Shown: positions 44,873 to 55,524, counted from the first letter of the stretch. The stretch: 64,000 bases of DNA from Brevundimonas sp. SH203 (GCF_002157625.1 NZ_BDMM01000002.1:1-64000), one strand, 5' to 3'. Program-made: numbers and translations. The notes: generated by a model from the sequence alone, not told the origin.

Positions 44873-47800
44873 TCAGGCGACCGGCGCGGCCGTCATCTGT
44901 TCCAGCAGACCGCGAAGCTGATCCGACGAATAGGGTTTGCGCAGCAGGGGCCAGGGGGTGTCGGCCAGCACCTCGTCCACGTCCTCGCCGACATAGCCCG
45001 ACACCAGGGCGATCCGCATTTCGGGCCAGGACCGGGCCGCCGCGCGCGCCAGATCGACGCCGCTCATCCCGCCCGGCATGACAACGTCGGTCAGCATCAT
45101 GTCGTATGAAGTCCGATCCAGCGCGCGCAGGGCGTCCTGGCCGTTTTCGGCCAGATCGACGTCCAGGCCCAGCTCCGCCAGGATTTCCAGCGCCACCGCC
45201 GCCACGCCCGGATCGTCCTCGACCAGCAGCAGCCGGCCGCCCTCGATCAGGCTGGCGTCCGTCTCGACCGGGGCGCTTTCGCCGGCGGCGTCTTCGGGCG
45301 ACAAGGGCGGCAGATAGAGCCGGATTTCCGCCCCCTGTCCGGGCGCGGAGACGATCTGAACCCCGCCGCCCGACTGGCGCGCGAACCCATAGACCTGGCT
45401 CAGGCCCAGGCCCGTGCCCTTGCCGACGCCCTTGGTGGTGAAGAAGGGTTCGAACACCCGGTCCAGAATGTCCGGCGACATCCCCTCGCCATTGTCGATC
45501 ACCGCGACGCAGACATAGCGGCCGGGCGTCAGTTCGGCGACGTCGCCGGCGGCGACCTGGACTTCGCGCGTCTGGACCGTGATGCGCGATCCGCTGCGCC
45601 CCTTGGGTCCGGTCACGTCGCCCAGGGCGTCGCGGGCGTTGACGATCAGGTTCAGCAGGGCCGCCTCGAACTGGGCCGGATCGACGTTGGCGCGCGCGCC
45701 GCCGCGCTTCAGCCTGACCTTGAAGTCCACCGTCTCGCCCACCGCGCGGCGCCACAGGGGTTCACCCTCGCGGATCAGGGCGTTCAGGTCGATGGGTTCG
45801 GGGCGCAAGGCCTGACGCCGCGAGAAGGCCAGCAGCTGGTGCGTCAGGCTCTCGCCCCGACGGGCGGCGGCCAGGGCGGCCTCGCCCAGTTTCTTGCGTT
45901 TGGCCGGATCGTCGCTGCGCAGGATGATGTCCAGCGCGCCGATCACCACGGTCAGCAGGTTGTTGAAGTCGTGCGCCACCCCGCCAGTCAACCGCCCGAC
46001 CGCCTCCATCCGCTGGGCGTGCATCAGCTGGGCCTCGGCCTGGGCCTTTTCGATCAGGGCCTCGTCGACCCGTTCCTCCAGCAGTTCGTTGATCCGCTTC
46101 AGGTCGTCCTCGGCCCGTTTGGCGTCGGTGACGTCCAAGCAGGCCCCGACATAGCCCTGGAACAGGCCGGAGGCGTCGAAGCGCGGCACCCCCTCGGTGC
46201 GCAGCCAGCGTAGGCCCAGCGACGGATGCTGCACCCGGCTCAGCGCCTCGAAACGATCCCGCGCCTCGAAGGCGCGCATGAAGGCGGCCGAGAACACCGC
46301 CTCGTCGTCGGGATGCACCAGGGCGCGCCAGCTGTCGGGCAGATGCACCTCGCCCTTGACGTCGAAGAAGGTGCGGTAGCGACGATTGGCGAAGACCAGC
46401 TGGGCGGCGTCGTCGCTCATCCAGATCAGGGCCGGGGCGCTGTCGGCGACGGTGCGGAACCGGTTTTCCGACTCCTCCAGCTTGGCCTGGGCCGCGCGGG
46501 TCTCGGTCACGTCGAAGGCGACTCCGACGAAGCCGATCACCTCCGATCCGCTGAGGCGCGGGCGCGAGAAGGACTTCAACCAGCGCCACTGGCCGTCATG
46601 GCGGCGATAGCGGGCCTCCAGCGAGAAGGGCGCGTGCGAGGCCTCGCCCGCGATGGATTCGGCCAGGACGCGCGCCTGGTCGTCGGGGTGGATGACCGCG
46701 CGCCAGTCCAGATCGCGCGCCGCCTCGTAACCCGCGCCGTAGAAGTCGACATAGGTCTGGTTGACGAAGCTGCGCCCGCCGTCCTGGCCCGTCACCCAGA
46801 TCAGGACCGGGGCGGTGTCGGCGATGACGTGGAACCGCTGTTCGCTCTCTCGCGTCTCGTTCTCGGCGCGGGCGCGCTCGACCTCGGCCCAGGTGCGGGC
46901 GGCGACCTCCTCGACCAGGCTGACCTGGGCCTCGGTCCAGGCGCGCGGCTCGGAGGCGTGGACATAGAGGAAGGCGCGCAGGCGGCCGCCCCGGATCAGG
47001 GGCGCGCGGATCAGGGCGCGGGTCTGGATGGCGTCGAAAGCGTCGGCGAAGGCGGCGGTGCGGGGGTCCTGGCGCACGTCCTCGATCTGGATGGTGCGAC
47101 CCTCGGCCAGGTCCGCGATCAGGTCCTCGCCGAAGGCGTGCAGGCTGAACTGGCCCTGGGCGCTGGAGACGCCGGAAGTCCAGTCGCGCGTCATGGACAC
47201 GACGCCCGCCGCCTGATCGACCTCGCCATAGCCGACCCGCCCGGCGTCCAGGAGGCCGCCAAGGGCGCGTTCGACCTGGCCCATGATCTCGTCGGGATCG
47301 TTCTGGTCGCGCAGCCGGTCGGTGAGGTCCAGCAGGAAGGCGTGGCGGCGTTCGGCCCGCGCGGAAGCCTCCAGCGCCTCGCGGCTGTCGGTCACGTCGA
47401 AGGCGATGCCGGTGTGGCCCAGGAACCGGCCCTGTTCGTCGAAGCGCGGCTGCGCGACGGCCCGCATCCATCGCCAGCCGCCGTCGGGCCCGCTGACCCG
47501 CGCCTCGAAGCTGTAGGGCTTGCGGTCCTTGGCCGCCTCGCCTTCCACGGCGTCGATCGTGGCCAGGTCGTCGGGGTGAAAGACCTCGCGCCATCCGCCG
47601 TTCGCCAGCGCCGCCTTGTCCATGCCATGCAGGTTCAGGACGGCGGCGTTGACGAACTCGAACGCGCCGTCGGCGTTCCTCAGCCAGATGGGCGAAGGGG
47701 TGGTGTCGGCTAGATGCCGGAACCGGGTGTCGCTTTCGCTAATGCGCAACAGGGCGCCGCGCAGGGCCGCGCTGATCCCCGCCATGAACAGGCCGACCAC

Positions 47801-48160
47801 GACGAAGTTGACGGTGGCCACGCCGGCTATGGCGTGCAGGACGCCGTCCTTGCCGGTCGCGGTCAAGCCGACAATGGCCCAGCCGCCGCCGATGCAGACG
47901 ATCAGGGCCGTCACCGCCGCCGTCCATCCGCCCGCCAGCGCCGCCAGGCTGATCGCCGGCAACAGGATGGAGAAGCTGGTCACGTCGCCATAGACGGTCG
48001 ACAGCGCCGCCCGGCCCAACAGGGCGGCGACCGCGAAGCCGAAACCGATGACCAGACGGCTGAACACGGACGGGGTCGACAGCCGCGCCAGGCCGACCAG
48101 CCAGCGATCCGCCGTCGCCATGCGCCATGACGACGCCCTGTCGTCCCTGGATTTCGGCAT
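44873..48160 (-). CDS. Hybrid histidine kinase: membrane sensor, PAS repeats, GAF, kinase, receiver
   Basis: From ATG 48160 the protein has 1095 residues. Four membrane segments (about 30-140, DUF4118/KdpD-like) are followed by a PAS domain, a GAF domain (about 275-430) and two further PAS domains ([33 protein letters not shown] are their PAC ends). Then come HisKA ([28 protein letters not shown] box with phospho-His in VAHDF), HATPase (DNGEGM, GTGLGLS) and a C-terminal receiver with Asp in [11 protein letters not shown] and Lys in LRKPY. ATG 48121 is an alternative start. The longer frame to 48613 is not supported. Signal unknown. Confidence 0.9.
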   Translation of the reverse strand: MPKSRDDRASSWRMATADRWLVGLARLSTPSVFSRLVIGFGFAVAALLGRAALSTVYGDVTSFSILLPAISLAALAGGWTAAVTALIVCIGGGWAIVGLTATGKDGVLHAIAGVATVNFVVVGLFMAGISAALRGALLRISESDTRFRHLADTTPSPIWLRNADGAFEFVNAAVLNLHGMDKAALANGGWREVFHPDDLATIDAVEGEAAKDRKPYSFEARVSGPDGGWRWMRAVAQPRFDEQGRFLGHTGIAFDVTDSREALEASARAERRHAFLLDLTDRLRDQNDPDEIMGQVERALGGLLDAGRVGYGEVDQAAGVVSMTRDWTSGVSSAQGQFSLHAFGEDLIADLAEGRTIQIEDVRQDPRTAAFADAFDAIQTRALIRAPLIRGGRLRAFLYVHASEPRAWTEAQVSLVEEVAARTWAEVERARAENETRESEQRFHVIADTAPVLIWVTGQDGGRSFVNQTYVDFYGAGYEAARDLDWRAVIHPDDQARVLAESIAGEASHAPFSLEARYRRHDGQWRWLKSFSRPRLSGSEVIGFVGVAFDVTETRAAQAKLEESENRFRTVADSAPALIWMSDDAAQLVFANRRYRTFFDVKGEVHLPDSWRALVHPDDEAVFSAAFMRAFEARDRFEALSRVQHPSLGLRWLRTEGVPRFDASGLFQGYVGACLDVTDAKRAEDDLKRINELLEERVDEALIEKAQAEAQLMHAQRMEAVGRLTGGVAHDFNNLLTVVIGALDIILRSDDPAKRKKLGEAALAAARRGESLTHQLLAFSRRQALRPEPIDLNALIREGEPLWRRAVGETVDFKVRLKRGGARANVDPAQFEAALLNLIVNARDALGDVTGPKGRSGSRITVQTREVQVAAGDVAELTPGRYVCVAVIDNGEGMSPDILDRVFEPFFTTKGVGKGTGLGLSQVYGFARQSGGGVQIVSAPGQGAEIRLYLPPLSPEDAAGESAPVETDASLIEGGRLLLVEDDPGVAAVALEILAELGLDVDLAENGQDALRALDRTSYDMMLTDVVMPGGMSGVDLARAAARSWPEMRIALVSGYVGEDVDEVLADTPWPLLRKPYSSDQLRGLLEQMTAAPVA

Positions 48161-48358
48161 CCCCGGTCCCGTACTGATCAGGCGAACTGGCGTCAGCTTT
48201 ACACCCTGAACACGGGGCGGCCACCCATCTTCTGGCGGCTGCGGCGTCGAACGACGTAACGGCGGTCGCCGTGCCGCCGGAAATTGGTCTAGGTTTGTCG
48301 CTAAGGACGCGAACCTCTGGCGCTCGGCGACGTTGTCGAACGCCCTGTCGGACGTGGA

Positions 48359-49537
48359 ATGACCCTGCTGCCCTGGAAGACGATGTGGACGACGCTGCGG
48401 CGTTCGGCGGCGGCCCTGCCGGCGGCGGGCGCGGTGCTGGGCGTCGCCATGGCCGCCGGTTCCAGCGTGCGCCCGGACGCGGATCGCACCGCCGAAGCCG
48501 TGTCGCGCATCACGCGCGGCGATCTGGGCGCCGGGGGGCTGGCGGCGATCAAGGCGCGCCTGACGCCCGCCCAGCTGGCCGAGGCCATGCGCCACGACCC
48601 CGATCTGCTGCAACCGGCCCTATATGGACTGACGCCGGGCTGGGAAAGCCTGACGCTGGCGGGAAAGCCGGGTCTGGAGCCGGGCAAGAGCGGGCTGGAG
48701 GCCCAGCGCCTGAATGCCGCCATGACGCCCGCCGCCGGCGCCCTGCGTCCCGCCCAGCCCTTCGTCTTCAAGGGCAGCGCCGAGGATCGTCGCCGGGCCC
48801 TGCGCTGCCTGACCCAGGCGGTTTATTTCGAGGCGGCGCTGGAGCCGGACAGCGGTCAGGCCGGCGTGGCCCAGGTGGTGCTGAACCGGGTGCGCGATCC
48901 CAACTACGCCAACACCGTCTGCGGCGTGGTGTTCGAAGGGGCCGAGCGGACCACGGGCTGTCAGTTCAGCTTCACCTGCGACGGCTCCCTTTCCCAGTCG
49001 CCGGTCCCCTGGGCGTGGGACCGGGCGCGGCGCGTGGCGGAGAAGGCGCTGGACGGCGCGGTCGCGCAACAGGTCGGCACCGCCACCCACTATCACGCCG
49101 ACTATGTGCATCCGTGGTGGGCGCCGACGGTGGCCAAGGTGACGCAGATCGGCGCGCACATCTTCTATCGCTGGAAGGGCGTCTATGGCGAAACCGCCGC
49201 CTTCCGAAACGTCTACAAGGGCCGCGAGCCGGCGATCGACGAGGCGCGCTTCTCGCGGCCGCGCGCGGTCCTGCCGGCCGGCGCCGCGACGGGCGGACCC
49301 GACCCCGACGCCCCGACGTCTGCGATAAAGGATGCGCCGCTCCGCACGGTCGAGATCGACGGCCGGCAGCGCGTCGTCGGCGTGGCCAGCCTGGGCGGAC
49401 GGCGCCTGCCGACCCGGGAGGAGGTCGCCGCCATCAACGCCCGCCTGACCCCCTTGGACCGCCCCAGGGCCGCCGCGCCCGCGCCCGCCGGCGTCACGAC
49501 CATGGAGGTCGAGGAGGTCGGCCGCCCGGCGAACTGA
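48359..49537 (+). CDS. SleB-like cell wall hydrolase (paralogue of 42479-43615)
   Basis: The 392-residue protein has an N-terminal hydrophobic segment (about 15-33), an alpha-helical linker and a Hydrolase_2 domain: CLTQAVYFEAALEPDSGQAG, then [25 protein letters not shown] and [12 protein letters not shown], with ATHYHADYVHPWW. The catalytic Glu sits in YFEAA. A long C-terminal extension (about 100 residues) lacks known motifs. It acts on peptidoglycan. It shares the core with the other hydrolase 5 kb away, but the linkers and tails differ. Confidence 0.9.
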   Translation: MTLLPWKTMWTTLRRSAAALPAAGAVLGVAMAAGSSVRPDADRTAEAVSRITRGDLGAGGLAAIKARLTPAQLAEAMRHDPDLLQPALYGLTPGWESLTLAGKPGLEPGKSGLEAQRLNAAMTPAAGALRPAQPFVFKGSAEDRRRALRCLTQAVYFEAALEPDSGQAGVAQVVLNRVRDPNYANTVCGVVFEGAERTTGCQFSFTCDGSLSQSPVPWAWDRARRVAEKALDGAVAQQVGTATHYHADYVHPWWAPTVAKVTQIGAHIFYRWKGVYGETAAFRNVYKGREPAIDEARFSRPRAVLPAGAATGGPDPDAPTSAIKDAPLRTVEIDGRQRVVGVASLGGRRLPTREEVAAINARLTPLDRPRAAAPAPAGVTTMEVEEVGRPAN

Positions 49538-49615
49538 AGGGCGGCGTGCAACGGTTTTACGTCGCCGGGCATTGAGAAGCTTAAGCAGACGCGCCGGGCC
49601 TAAGAGGATGCCTCG

Positions 49616-51553
49616 TTGAACCACTCAGAAGTCGGCCGTTCCCGGTGGGACGAGGCGGATCGTCTTGCGGCGCTCAAGAGATACGGGGTGCTGGATACGA
49701 CGCCCGAGGCCGCGTTCGACGACCTGGCCAATCTGGCGGCCCGCCTGTGCGAGGCGCCCATGGCCGCCGTCAGCCTGGTCGACGCCGAGCGTCAGTGGTT
49801 CAAGGCCGAGGTCGGACTGGGCGTGCCCCAGACGCCGCGCCCCGTCTCCTTCTGCGCCCATGCGATGGTCAGCGACCAGCCGTTGATCGTGACCGACGCC
49901 CGGCTGGACCCCCGGTTCGCCGACAATCCGCTGGTCACGGACGCGCCGCACATCCGCTTCTACGCCGGCTATCCGCTGAAGACGCCCGAGGGGGCGCCGC
50001 TGGGCGCGCTGTGCGTGCTGGATCATCATCCGCGCCCGCAAGGTCTGACCGAGCTGCAAGCCCTGGCCATGCAGACCCTGGCCACGCAGGTCATGACCCA
50101 GCTGGAGCTGCGCCGCGCCCTGCTGGAGCGGGATCGCAGCGAGAAGACCGCCCAGATGGCCATCGAGGCCTCGGCCTATGTCGGCGCTTGGGACTGGGAC
50201 ATCGCGGCTGACAGCGTGGCGGCCGACGCCCGGTTCGCCCGGATGTACGGCGTCGATCCGGCCGTGGCGCTCCACGGGGCGCCCCTCGCGGTGTTCCGCG
50301 CCAACGTCCACCCCGACGACGGCGACCGACTGGACGAGGACATTCAGCGCGCCCTGGCCGAGGAAGGGGTCTTCATCAGCGAATACCGGCTGGTGGTCGA
50401 GGGGCAGGTGCGCTGGGTTCTGGCGCGCGGCCAGGTCGAATACGACCGCGCGGGCGTCGCCGTGCGCCTGTCGGGCGTCGCGGTCGACATCACCCGGCGC
50501 AAGCAGATCGAGACCGATCTGGCGGAAGCCGCGCGGGCGCTGAGCGAAAGCGAGACCCGGTTCCGCATCCTGGCCGACGCCATGCCCCAGATGGTGTGGT
50601 CGACCCTGCCCGACGGCTTTCACGACTACTACAACGCCCGCTGGTACGAGTTCACCGGCGTCCCGGTCGGATCGACCGACGGGGAAGGGTGGAACGACAT
50701 CTTCCACCCCGACGACCAGCAGCGGGCCTGGACGGTCTGGCGCCAGTCGCTGCAGACGGGCGAACCCTATGAGATCGAATACCGGCTGAAACACCACAGC
50801 GGGGCCTATCGCTGGACCCTGGGGCGGGCGGTGGCCATCCACGACGACGAGGGACGGATCACGCGCTGGTTCGGCACCTGCACCGACATCGACGAACTGA
50901 AGCGGCTGGAGCAGGGCCGCGAACTGGTCAGCCAGGAGCTGAGCCACCGCATCAAGAACATCTTCGCCGTGGTCAACGCCCTGGTCGCCCTGTCGGCCCG
51001 TCAGTACCCGGAGGCCAAGGCGTTCTCGGCCTCGCTGCGGACCCGCATCGCCGCCCTGGCCCGCGCGCACGAGTTCGTGCGGCCGCATACGGAGACGTCC
51101 CGGACCACCATCGGCGCGACCACGCTGCACACCTTCCTGGCGGACCTGTTCAAGGCCTATGCCGACGATGTGGGTCTGGCGCGGGTGGTCATCAGCGGGG
51201 ACGACGCGGTGTTCGACGATCAGGCGGCCACCTCGGTCGCCCTGCTGTTCCACGAACTGGCCACCAACGCCGCCAAATACGGCGCCCTGTCGCAAAAGGA
51301 GGGCGGGGTTTTGCTGCACACGGCCCAGGACGGGGATCGGTTCGTCCTGACCTGGAGCGAGCGGGACGGTCCCCGCATCGACGGGCCGCCCACGCGCTCG
51401 GGCTTCGGCTCGTCGCTGGCCACCCTGTCGGTGGAGGGGCAGCTGGGCGGAAAACTGCATCGCGAGTGGAACGCGGGCGGGCTGAAGGTCATTGTGGACC
51501 TGCCGGCGACCGCCCTTTCGCGCCGCAGAGCCGCCGTCTCCGGCAGAATCTAG
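49616..51553 (+). CDS. HWE-type sensor histidine kinase (GAF-PAS-PAS)
   Basis: The 645-residue soluble kinase has an N-terminal GAF domain (about 20-170; RPVSFCAHAMVSDQPLIVTDA, GYPLKTPEGAPLGALCVLD) and two PAS domains (about 180-305 and 315-435). The HWE kinase core has phospho-His in LSHRIKNIFAVVNALV, with HELATNAAKYGAL and GFGSSLATLSVEGQLGG. TTG 49616 is the start; the ATG at 49608 stops after three codons. A stand-alone receiver follows 63 bases downstream, its probable partner. Confidence 0.92.
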   Translation: MNHSEVGRSRWDEADRLAALKRYGVLDTTPEAAFDDLANLAARLCEAPMAAVSLVDAERQWFKAEVGLGVPQTPRPVSFCAHAMVSDQPLIVTDARLDPRFADNPLVTDAPHIRFYAGYPLKTPEGAPLGALCVLDHHPRPQGLTELQALAMQTLATQVMTQLELRRALLERDRSEKTAQMAIEASAYVGAWDWDIAADSVAADARFARMYGVDPAVALHGAPLAVFRANVHPDDGDRLDEDIQRALAEEGVFISEYRLVVEGQVRWVLARGQVEYDRAGVAVRLSGVAVDITRRKQIETDLAEAARALSESETRFRILADAMPQMVWSTLPDGFHDYYNARWYEFTGVPVGSTDGEGWNDIFHPDDQQRAWTVWRQSLQTGEPYEIEYRLKHHSGAYRWTLGRAVAIHDDEGRITRWFGTCTDIDELKRLEQGRELVSQELSHRIKNIFAVVNALVALSARQYPEAKAFSASLRTRIAALARAHEFVRPHTETSRTTIGATTLHTFLADLFKAYADDVGLARVVISGDDAVFDDQAATSVALLFHELATNAAKYGALSQKEGGVLLHTAQDGDRFVLTWSERDGPRIDGPPTRSGFGSSLATLSVEGQLGGKLHREWNAGGLKVIVDLPATALSRRRAAVSGRI

Positions 51554-51616
51554 CCCCTGTATTGAACCGACGCCGACAAGCCGCGTTATGAACGCCCACG
51601 ATCACAAGCTTTAGCC

Positions 51617-52024
51617 ATGACTGCCCGCATCCTGATCATCGAAGACGAGGCCCTGGTGGCCATGGAGCTTCGCTTCGTCCTTGAGGATCTGGGCCACCAG
51701 GTCACGGGGGTCGCCGCGACATCCAGGGCCGCGCTGGATCTGGTGCGCGAGAACGACGTGGACCTGGCCTTGGTCGACATCCATCTGTCGGACGGCGCCA
51801 CGGGCATCGAACTGGGTCGCGAACTGGGTCAGGACATGGGCGTCAGCGTCCTGTTCATGACCGCCAATCCGGGCATGGTCCGCGACGGCGTCGCCGGCGC
51901 CATCGGCGTTCTGTCCAAGCCCACCGACGAACGCGCCGTCCAGACGGCCGTGGACTACGCCCTGCGCCGCCGTCAGGGCCAGCCGACCGAATACGCGCCC
52001 CCCGGACTGCAACTGTTCGGCTGA
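51617..52024 (+). CDS. Single-domain response regulator
   Basis: The 135-residue receiver has IIEDEALVAMELRFVLEDLG, the phospho-acceptor Asp in LALVDIHLSDG, the Thr in LFMTANPG and Lys in VLSKPTDERA. No output domain is present, so it acts as a phospho-relay or protein-binding switch. It follows the HWE kinase on the same strand and is probably its target. Confidence 0.92.
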   Translation: MTARILIIEDEALVAMELRFVLEDLGHQVTGVAATSRAALDLVRENDVDLALVDIHLSDGATGIELGRELGQDMGVSVLFMTANPGMVRDGVAGAIGVLSKPTDERAVQTAVDYALRRRQGQPTEYAPPGLQLFG

Positions 52025-52042
52025 TCTCCGCCGGGGCTGGCC

Positions 52043-53050
52043 TTACCAGACGCCGATCTTCTCGGCCTCGGCGTGGCTGATGGGGTGGTGAGCCTTGGCG
52101 TGGTCTTCCTCGGCGAGGAAGCGGGCGGCTTCAAGGGCGGCCATACAGCCCATGCCGGCGGCGGTGACGGCCTGGCGATAGACGTCGTCGGTGACGTCGC
52201 CGGCGGCCCAGACGCCCTCGATGGCGGTGGAGGCCGAGCCGGGCTTGACCCGCAGATAGCCGCCCGAGTTCGTCTCCAGCTGCCCCTTGAACAGTTCCGA
52301 CGACGGGGCGTGGCCGATGGCGATGAAGACGCCGTCGGCGGGGATTTCGCGGGTCGAGCCGTCCTTGACGTTCTTCAGCCGGACGCCCTTGACGTTGCGG
52401 GCGATGCCGTCCACGACGCCGACGATCTCCTCGATGGCGACGTCCCAGATCACCTCGACCTTGGGGTTGGCGAACAGGCGGTCCTGCAGGATCTTCTCGG
52501 CGCGGAACTCGTCGCGGCGGTGGACGACCGTGACCTTGGAGGCGAAGTTGGTCAGGAACAGCGCCTCTTCGACCGCCGTATTGCCGCCGCCGACCACCAC
52601 GACCTGCTTGCCGCGATAGAAGAAGCCGTCGCAGGTGGCGCAGGCCGAGACGCCGAAGCCCTGATAGGCGGCCTCCGACTCCAGACCCAGCCACTTGGCC
52701 TGGGCGCCGGTGGAGATGATGACCGTCTCGGCCAGGATCTCGGCGCCGCCGTCCAGCGTCAGCCGGAACGGGCGCTGGGACAGGTCGGCGGAGGTGACGA
52801 TGTCGTGGATGACCTCGGTTCCGACGTGCAGGGCCTGGGCCTGCATCTGCTCCATCAGCCACGGACCCTGGATGGTCTCGGCGAAGCCGGGATAGTTCTC
52901 GACGTCGGTGGTGATGGTCAGCTGGCCGCCGGGCTGGATGCCGGCGATGACGACGGGGTTCAGGGAGGCGCGCGCCGCATAGATGGCGGCGGTCCAGCCG
53001 GCGGGGCCGGAACCGATGATGGCGACGCGGACGGTACGAGCTTGGGTCAT
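52043..53050 (-). CDS. trxB: Thioredoxin-disulfide reductase
   Basis: The enzyme passes electrons from NADPH through FAD to thioredoxin. The 335-residue chain has the FAD motif IIGSGPAGWTAAIYAARA, the redox centre ACATCDGFFYRGK (CxxC), the NADPH motif VVGGGNTAVEEALFL and the C-terminal GVWAAGDVTDDVYRQAVTAAGMGCMAALEA. Convergent with the receiver gene, separated by only 18 bases. Confidence 0.97.
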   Translation of the reverse strand: MTQARTVRVAIIGSGPAGWTAAIYAARASLNPVVIAGIQPGGQLTITTDVENYPGFAETIQGPWLMEQMQAQALHVGTEVIHDIVTSADLSQRPFRLTLDGGAEILAETVIISTGAQAKWLGLESEAAYQGFGVSACATCDGFFYRGKQVVVVGGGNTAVEEALFLTNFASKVTVVHRRDEFRAEKILQDRLFANPKVEVIWDVAIEEIVGVVDGIARNVKGVRLKNVKDGSTREIPADGVFIAIGHAPSSELFKGQLETNSGGYLRVKPGSASTAIEGVWAAGDVTDDVYRQAVTAAGMGCMAALEAARFLAEEDHAKAHHPISHAEAEKIGVW

Positions 53051-53187
53051 AGGCCCTATTTAGGCGGTGATTCCCGTTTGCGCGATGCCGGTCTGACGCA
53101 GGGCGCCGACGTCGGCCAAAAAGGCCACTGTAATTTTTTAGAGTGTACTTTCGTGCAGATTTTTGCGAGTCGTTCTTAAGGCGGCCT

Positions 53188-53229
53188 CCGATCCGGGCTG
53201 ATTATGGGACGCGGCTGCGTCAGGATCGG
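53188..53229. other. Stem-loop between ELM1 and trxB
   Basis: CCGATCC (53188-53194) pairs with GGATCGG (53223-53229), enclosing a smaller hairpin GACGC-GGCT-GCGTC. It follows the ELM1 gene on the minus strand without a good T tract, so a factor-independent terminator is uncertain. Confidence 0.3.
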
Positions 53230-53240
53230 ACGTGGACGGC

Positions 53241-54227
53241 CTATCGCGTTCGCATCGCCTCCAGAACGGCGCGGGCGGCGCGGTCGGTTTCGGCGAGGGG
53301 GGCGTAGGTCCAGGGGGCCAGCGTCCCGTCGAACGGGCGGGCGGCGCCGCGCGCGCGCAGGTCGTCGTGCAGGCGGGCGAACTTGCCGCCGGACTTCAGC
53401 GGGATCATCGGCAGGATGTGGACCGGCTTGCCGGTCGAGGCGGCCTCGGCGGCCATGTTGGCGCTGTCCTGCGTGACCAGCACATGGTCGGCGTCGTGCA
53501 GGAAGCCGAACAGGGGGTTGTCGCCGGTCCCGTCCCAGATCCAGCCGGGTAGGTCCGACAGGCGGTCGGTCATGGCGGCCCTGGCCGCATCCGGCGTGCG
53601 GCGCGAGAAGGTCAGCATCAGCGAACCGCCGGCCGTGCGCACGGCGTCCGCGATCTGGTCGGCCAGGGCGGCGGCGTGGGCGGGGGGCAGGTCGAACGCC
53701 TTCGACCGGCCGCCGATCAGGACGGCGACGCGGGGATGAGGCAGGGGGGCGATCCGGTCGGCGAAGGCGGGGGCGGCCTCGGCGATCCGCTCGGGCGTTA
53801 TGCGGTGCGGCGAGCCGGTGATCTCGAAGACATTGTCGCCTGACAGGCCGTCGTGGGCGGGGGCGACGATCATGTCGTAGCGGGCGTTGGCCCAGCGCGG
53901 GTCCTGGGTCTGGACCACGAAGGTCTTGCCGCCGCTCCACTGCTTCACCCGCGTCGAAAGGGGCAGGGTGGCGCGGCCCGTCGCGATCCACAGATCGGGC
54001 CAGGGGGCGGCGAGGGCGGCGGAGGCCGGGTCCAGCATGGCCCGCGTCTTCAGCGCCGAGGGCAGGCGGTCGAACGGCGCGCGCCAGCGGATGTGCTTGG
54101 TGGAGATTTCGGCCGGGGTCAGGCGCTGGACCGCCTCGGCGAGGCCCAGGGCCTGGTTCTCGATCCCGGCGCGGCCGTCCGAGACGACCCAGATGGAGAG
54201 GGGGCCGGACGACGGAATGGGCGTCAT
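53241..54227 (-). CDS. ELM1 family protein (DUF1022)
   Basis: The 328-residue protein matches the ELM1/DUF1022 family: IWVVSDGRAGIENQALGLAEAV at the start, then RWANARYDMIVAPAHDGLSGDNVFEITGSPHRI, GGRSKAFDLP, TQDSANMAAEAASTGKPVHILPM. The fold resembles GT-B glycosyltransferases. Plant members act in mitochondrial division; bacterial members lack a proven role. Its ATG region overlaps the VOC gene upstream by four bases. Confidence 0.9.
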   Translation of the reverse strand: MTPIPSSGPLSIWVVSDGRAGIENQALGLAEAVQRLTPAEISTKHIRWRAPFDRLPSALKTRAMLDPASAALAAPWPDLWIATGRATLPLSTRVKQWSGGKTFVVQTQDPRWANARYDMIVAPAHDGLSGDNVFEITGSPHRITPERIAEAAPAFADRIAPLPHPRVAVLIGGRSKAFDLPPAHAAALADQIADAVRTAGGSLMLTFSRRTPDAARAAMTDRLSDLPGWIWDGTGDNPLFGFLHDADHVLVTQDSANMAAEAASTGKPVHILPMIPLKSGGKFARLHDDLRARGAARPFDGTLAPWTYAPLAETDRAARAVLEAMRTR

Positions 54228-54646
54228 GCCCCGGTCGCGTCGGCCCGGACCCAGGTCATGGCCTCGATCTTGTTGCCGTCGGGATCGCGCAGGAAGGCGG
54301 CGTAATAGCCGGGGGCGTATTCCGGTCGGAAGCCGGGCGCGCCGTCGTCTTGACCACCGGCGGCCAGCCCCCGGGCATGAAAGCGATCCACCGCGGCGCG
54401 GTCAGGGGCGGCGAAACAGACATGGGCGCCGTTGCCCGCCGAGGCGGCCTGACGATCGTGAGGGATGGAGGCCCAGAACTCCGGGAAGGCGTGGCCATAG
54501 GCCAAGCCCATCGGGTGTTGCATCACCCGGCCGACGCCCAGGGCGCCGAGGGCGGCGTCGTAGAAGACGCCGGCCCGCGCCAGGTCGCTGACACCCACCG
54601 AAACATGCGACACCAGAGGCGGGCGTGTTTCGGCGGCGTCGGTCAT
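54224..54646 (-). CDS. VOC (glyoxalase) family protein
   Basis: The 140-residue VOC-fold protein has HVSVGVSDLARAGVFYDAALGALG, HVCFAAPDRAAVDRFHARGL and DPDGNKIEAMT with the terminal Glu metal ligand. It is similar in plan to the VOC protein at 4434-4820 but is not in a formaldehyde operon. It overlaps the ELM1 start. Confidence 0.88.
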   Translation of the reverse strand: MTDAAETRPPLVSHVSVGVSDLARAGVFYDAALGALGVGRVMQHPMGLAYGHAFPEFWASIPHDRQAASAGNGAHVCFAAPDRAAVDRFHARGLAAGGQDDGAPGFRPEYAPGYYAAFLRDPDGNKIEAMTWVRADATGA

Positions 54647-54650
54647 GGTG

Positions 54651-55124
54651 TTACTTCCACTCGACCTTGAGGATTTCGTAGGCCTTCACGCCGCCGGGGG
54701 TGTTGACCTCGACCACGTCGCCGACCTCCTTGGAGATCATGGCGCGGGCGATCGGGGAGGCGATGGAGATGCGGCCCTGCTTCACGTCGGCTTCGTGTTC
54801 GCCGACGATCTGATAGCGGCTCTCTTCCTCGGTGTCCTCGTCGACCACGGTGACGGTGGCGCCGAACTTGACCTGGTTTCCCGACAGTTTGGACACGTCG
54901 ATGACCTGGGCGCGGCTGATCTTGTCCTCGATCTCGGCGATCTGGCCCTCGATCCAGCCCTGCCGCTCCTTGGCGGCGTGGTATTCGGCGTTTTCGGACA
55001 GGTCGCCGTGTTCGCGGGCCTCGGAAATGGCCGCGATCACGCTGGGCCTTTCGACCGACTTCAATTGCTTCAGTTGATCGTCGAGGGCGCGATAGCCCTC
55101 GGCCGTCATCGGCACTTTTTCCAT
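54651..55124 (-). CDS. greA: Transcription elongation factor GreA
   Basis: GreA stimulates RNA cleavage in backtracked RNA polymerase. From ATG 55124 the protein has 157 residues: an N-terminal coiled coil with acidic tip ([20 protein letters not shown]) and a C-terminal FKBP-like domain ([23 protein letters not shown]). The longer frame adds 19 residues without family support. The ATG also fits [11 protein letters not shown], the expected start. Confidence 0.96.
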   Translation of the reverse strand: MEKVPMTAEGYRALDDQLKQLKSVERPSVIAAISEAREHGDLSENAEYHAAKERQGWIEGQIAEIEDKISRAQVIDVSKLSGNQVKFGATVTVVDEDTEEESRYQIVGEHEADVKQGRISIASPIARAMISKEVGDVVEVNTPGGVKAYEILKVEWK

Positions 55125-55269
55125 TGTGTCGTGATTTTTCTTGTTCGCCCAGAGACTGGAAAGACGCGAAAGGAGGCACATAAAAGGCCGCGGGGCGGGC
55201 GCGGCCGGGCATCAAAACTAGGGGATGTCGCGCCTGAAATCAAGAGCGCCGCCCCAGACGGGCCATAAT

Positions 55270-55470
55270 TCAGGCGCGCGCGGGCGGCTCGGATTTGGGA
55301 TCGCGGCGCAGCACGCCCTTGATCAGGCTGTAGGCCAGCCAGCCGATGGCGGCGAGACCCAGGAACATGAACAGGCCGGAAATCAGCGCGGCCCCGGCGG
55401 CCATGAAGGCCAGGACGAAGGCGACGGCGGCGGCGAGTCCGGCGATGATCTGAATGGTTTGAAGGCGCAT
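55270..55470 (-). CDS. Small membrane protein (66 aa)
   Basis: Two hydrophobic helices (about 8-28 and 30-50) are followed by a basic tail (LRRDPKSEPPARA). No family recognised. It is on the same strand between GST and greA. Confidence 0.6.
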   Translation of the reverse strand: MRLQTIQIIAGLAAAVAFVLAFMAAGAALISGLFMFLGLAAIGWLAYSLIKGVLRRDPKSEPPARA

Positions 55471-55524
55471 GGTCCGTTAACGTCTTGCGCCCAGTCGGGT
55501 TGCGACCCGTCGATCACGATCCGA

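Noticed and set aside
48161..48613. N-terminal extension of the hybrid kinase
   Set aside because: The extra 151 residues are Arg/Gly/Pro-rich, overlap the divergent hydrolase start and lack family support; ATG 48160 is preferred.
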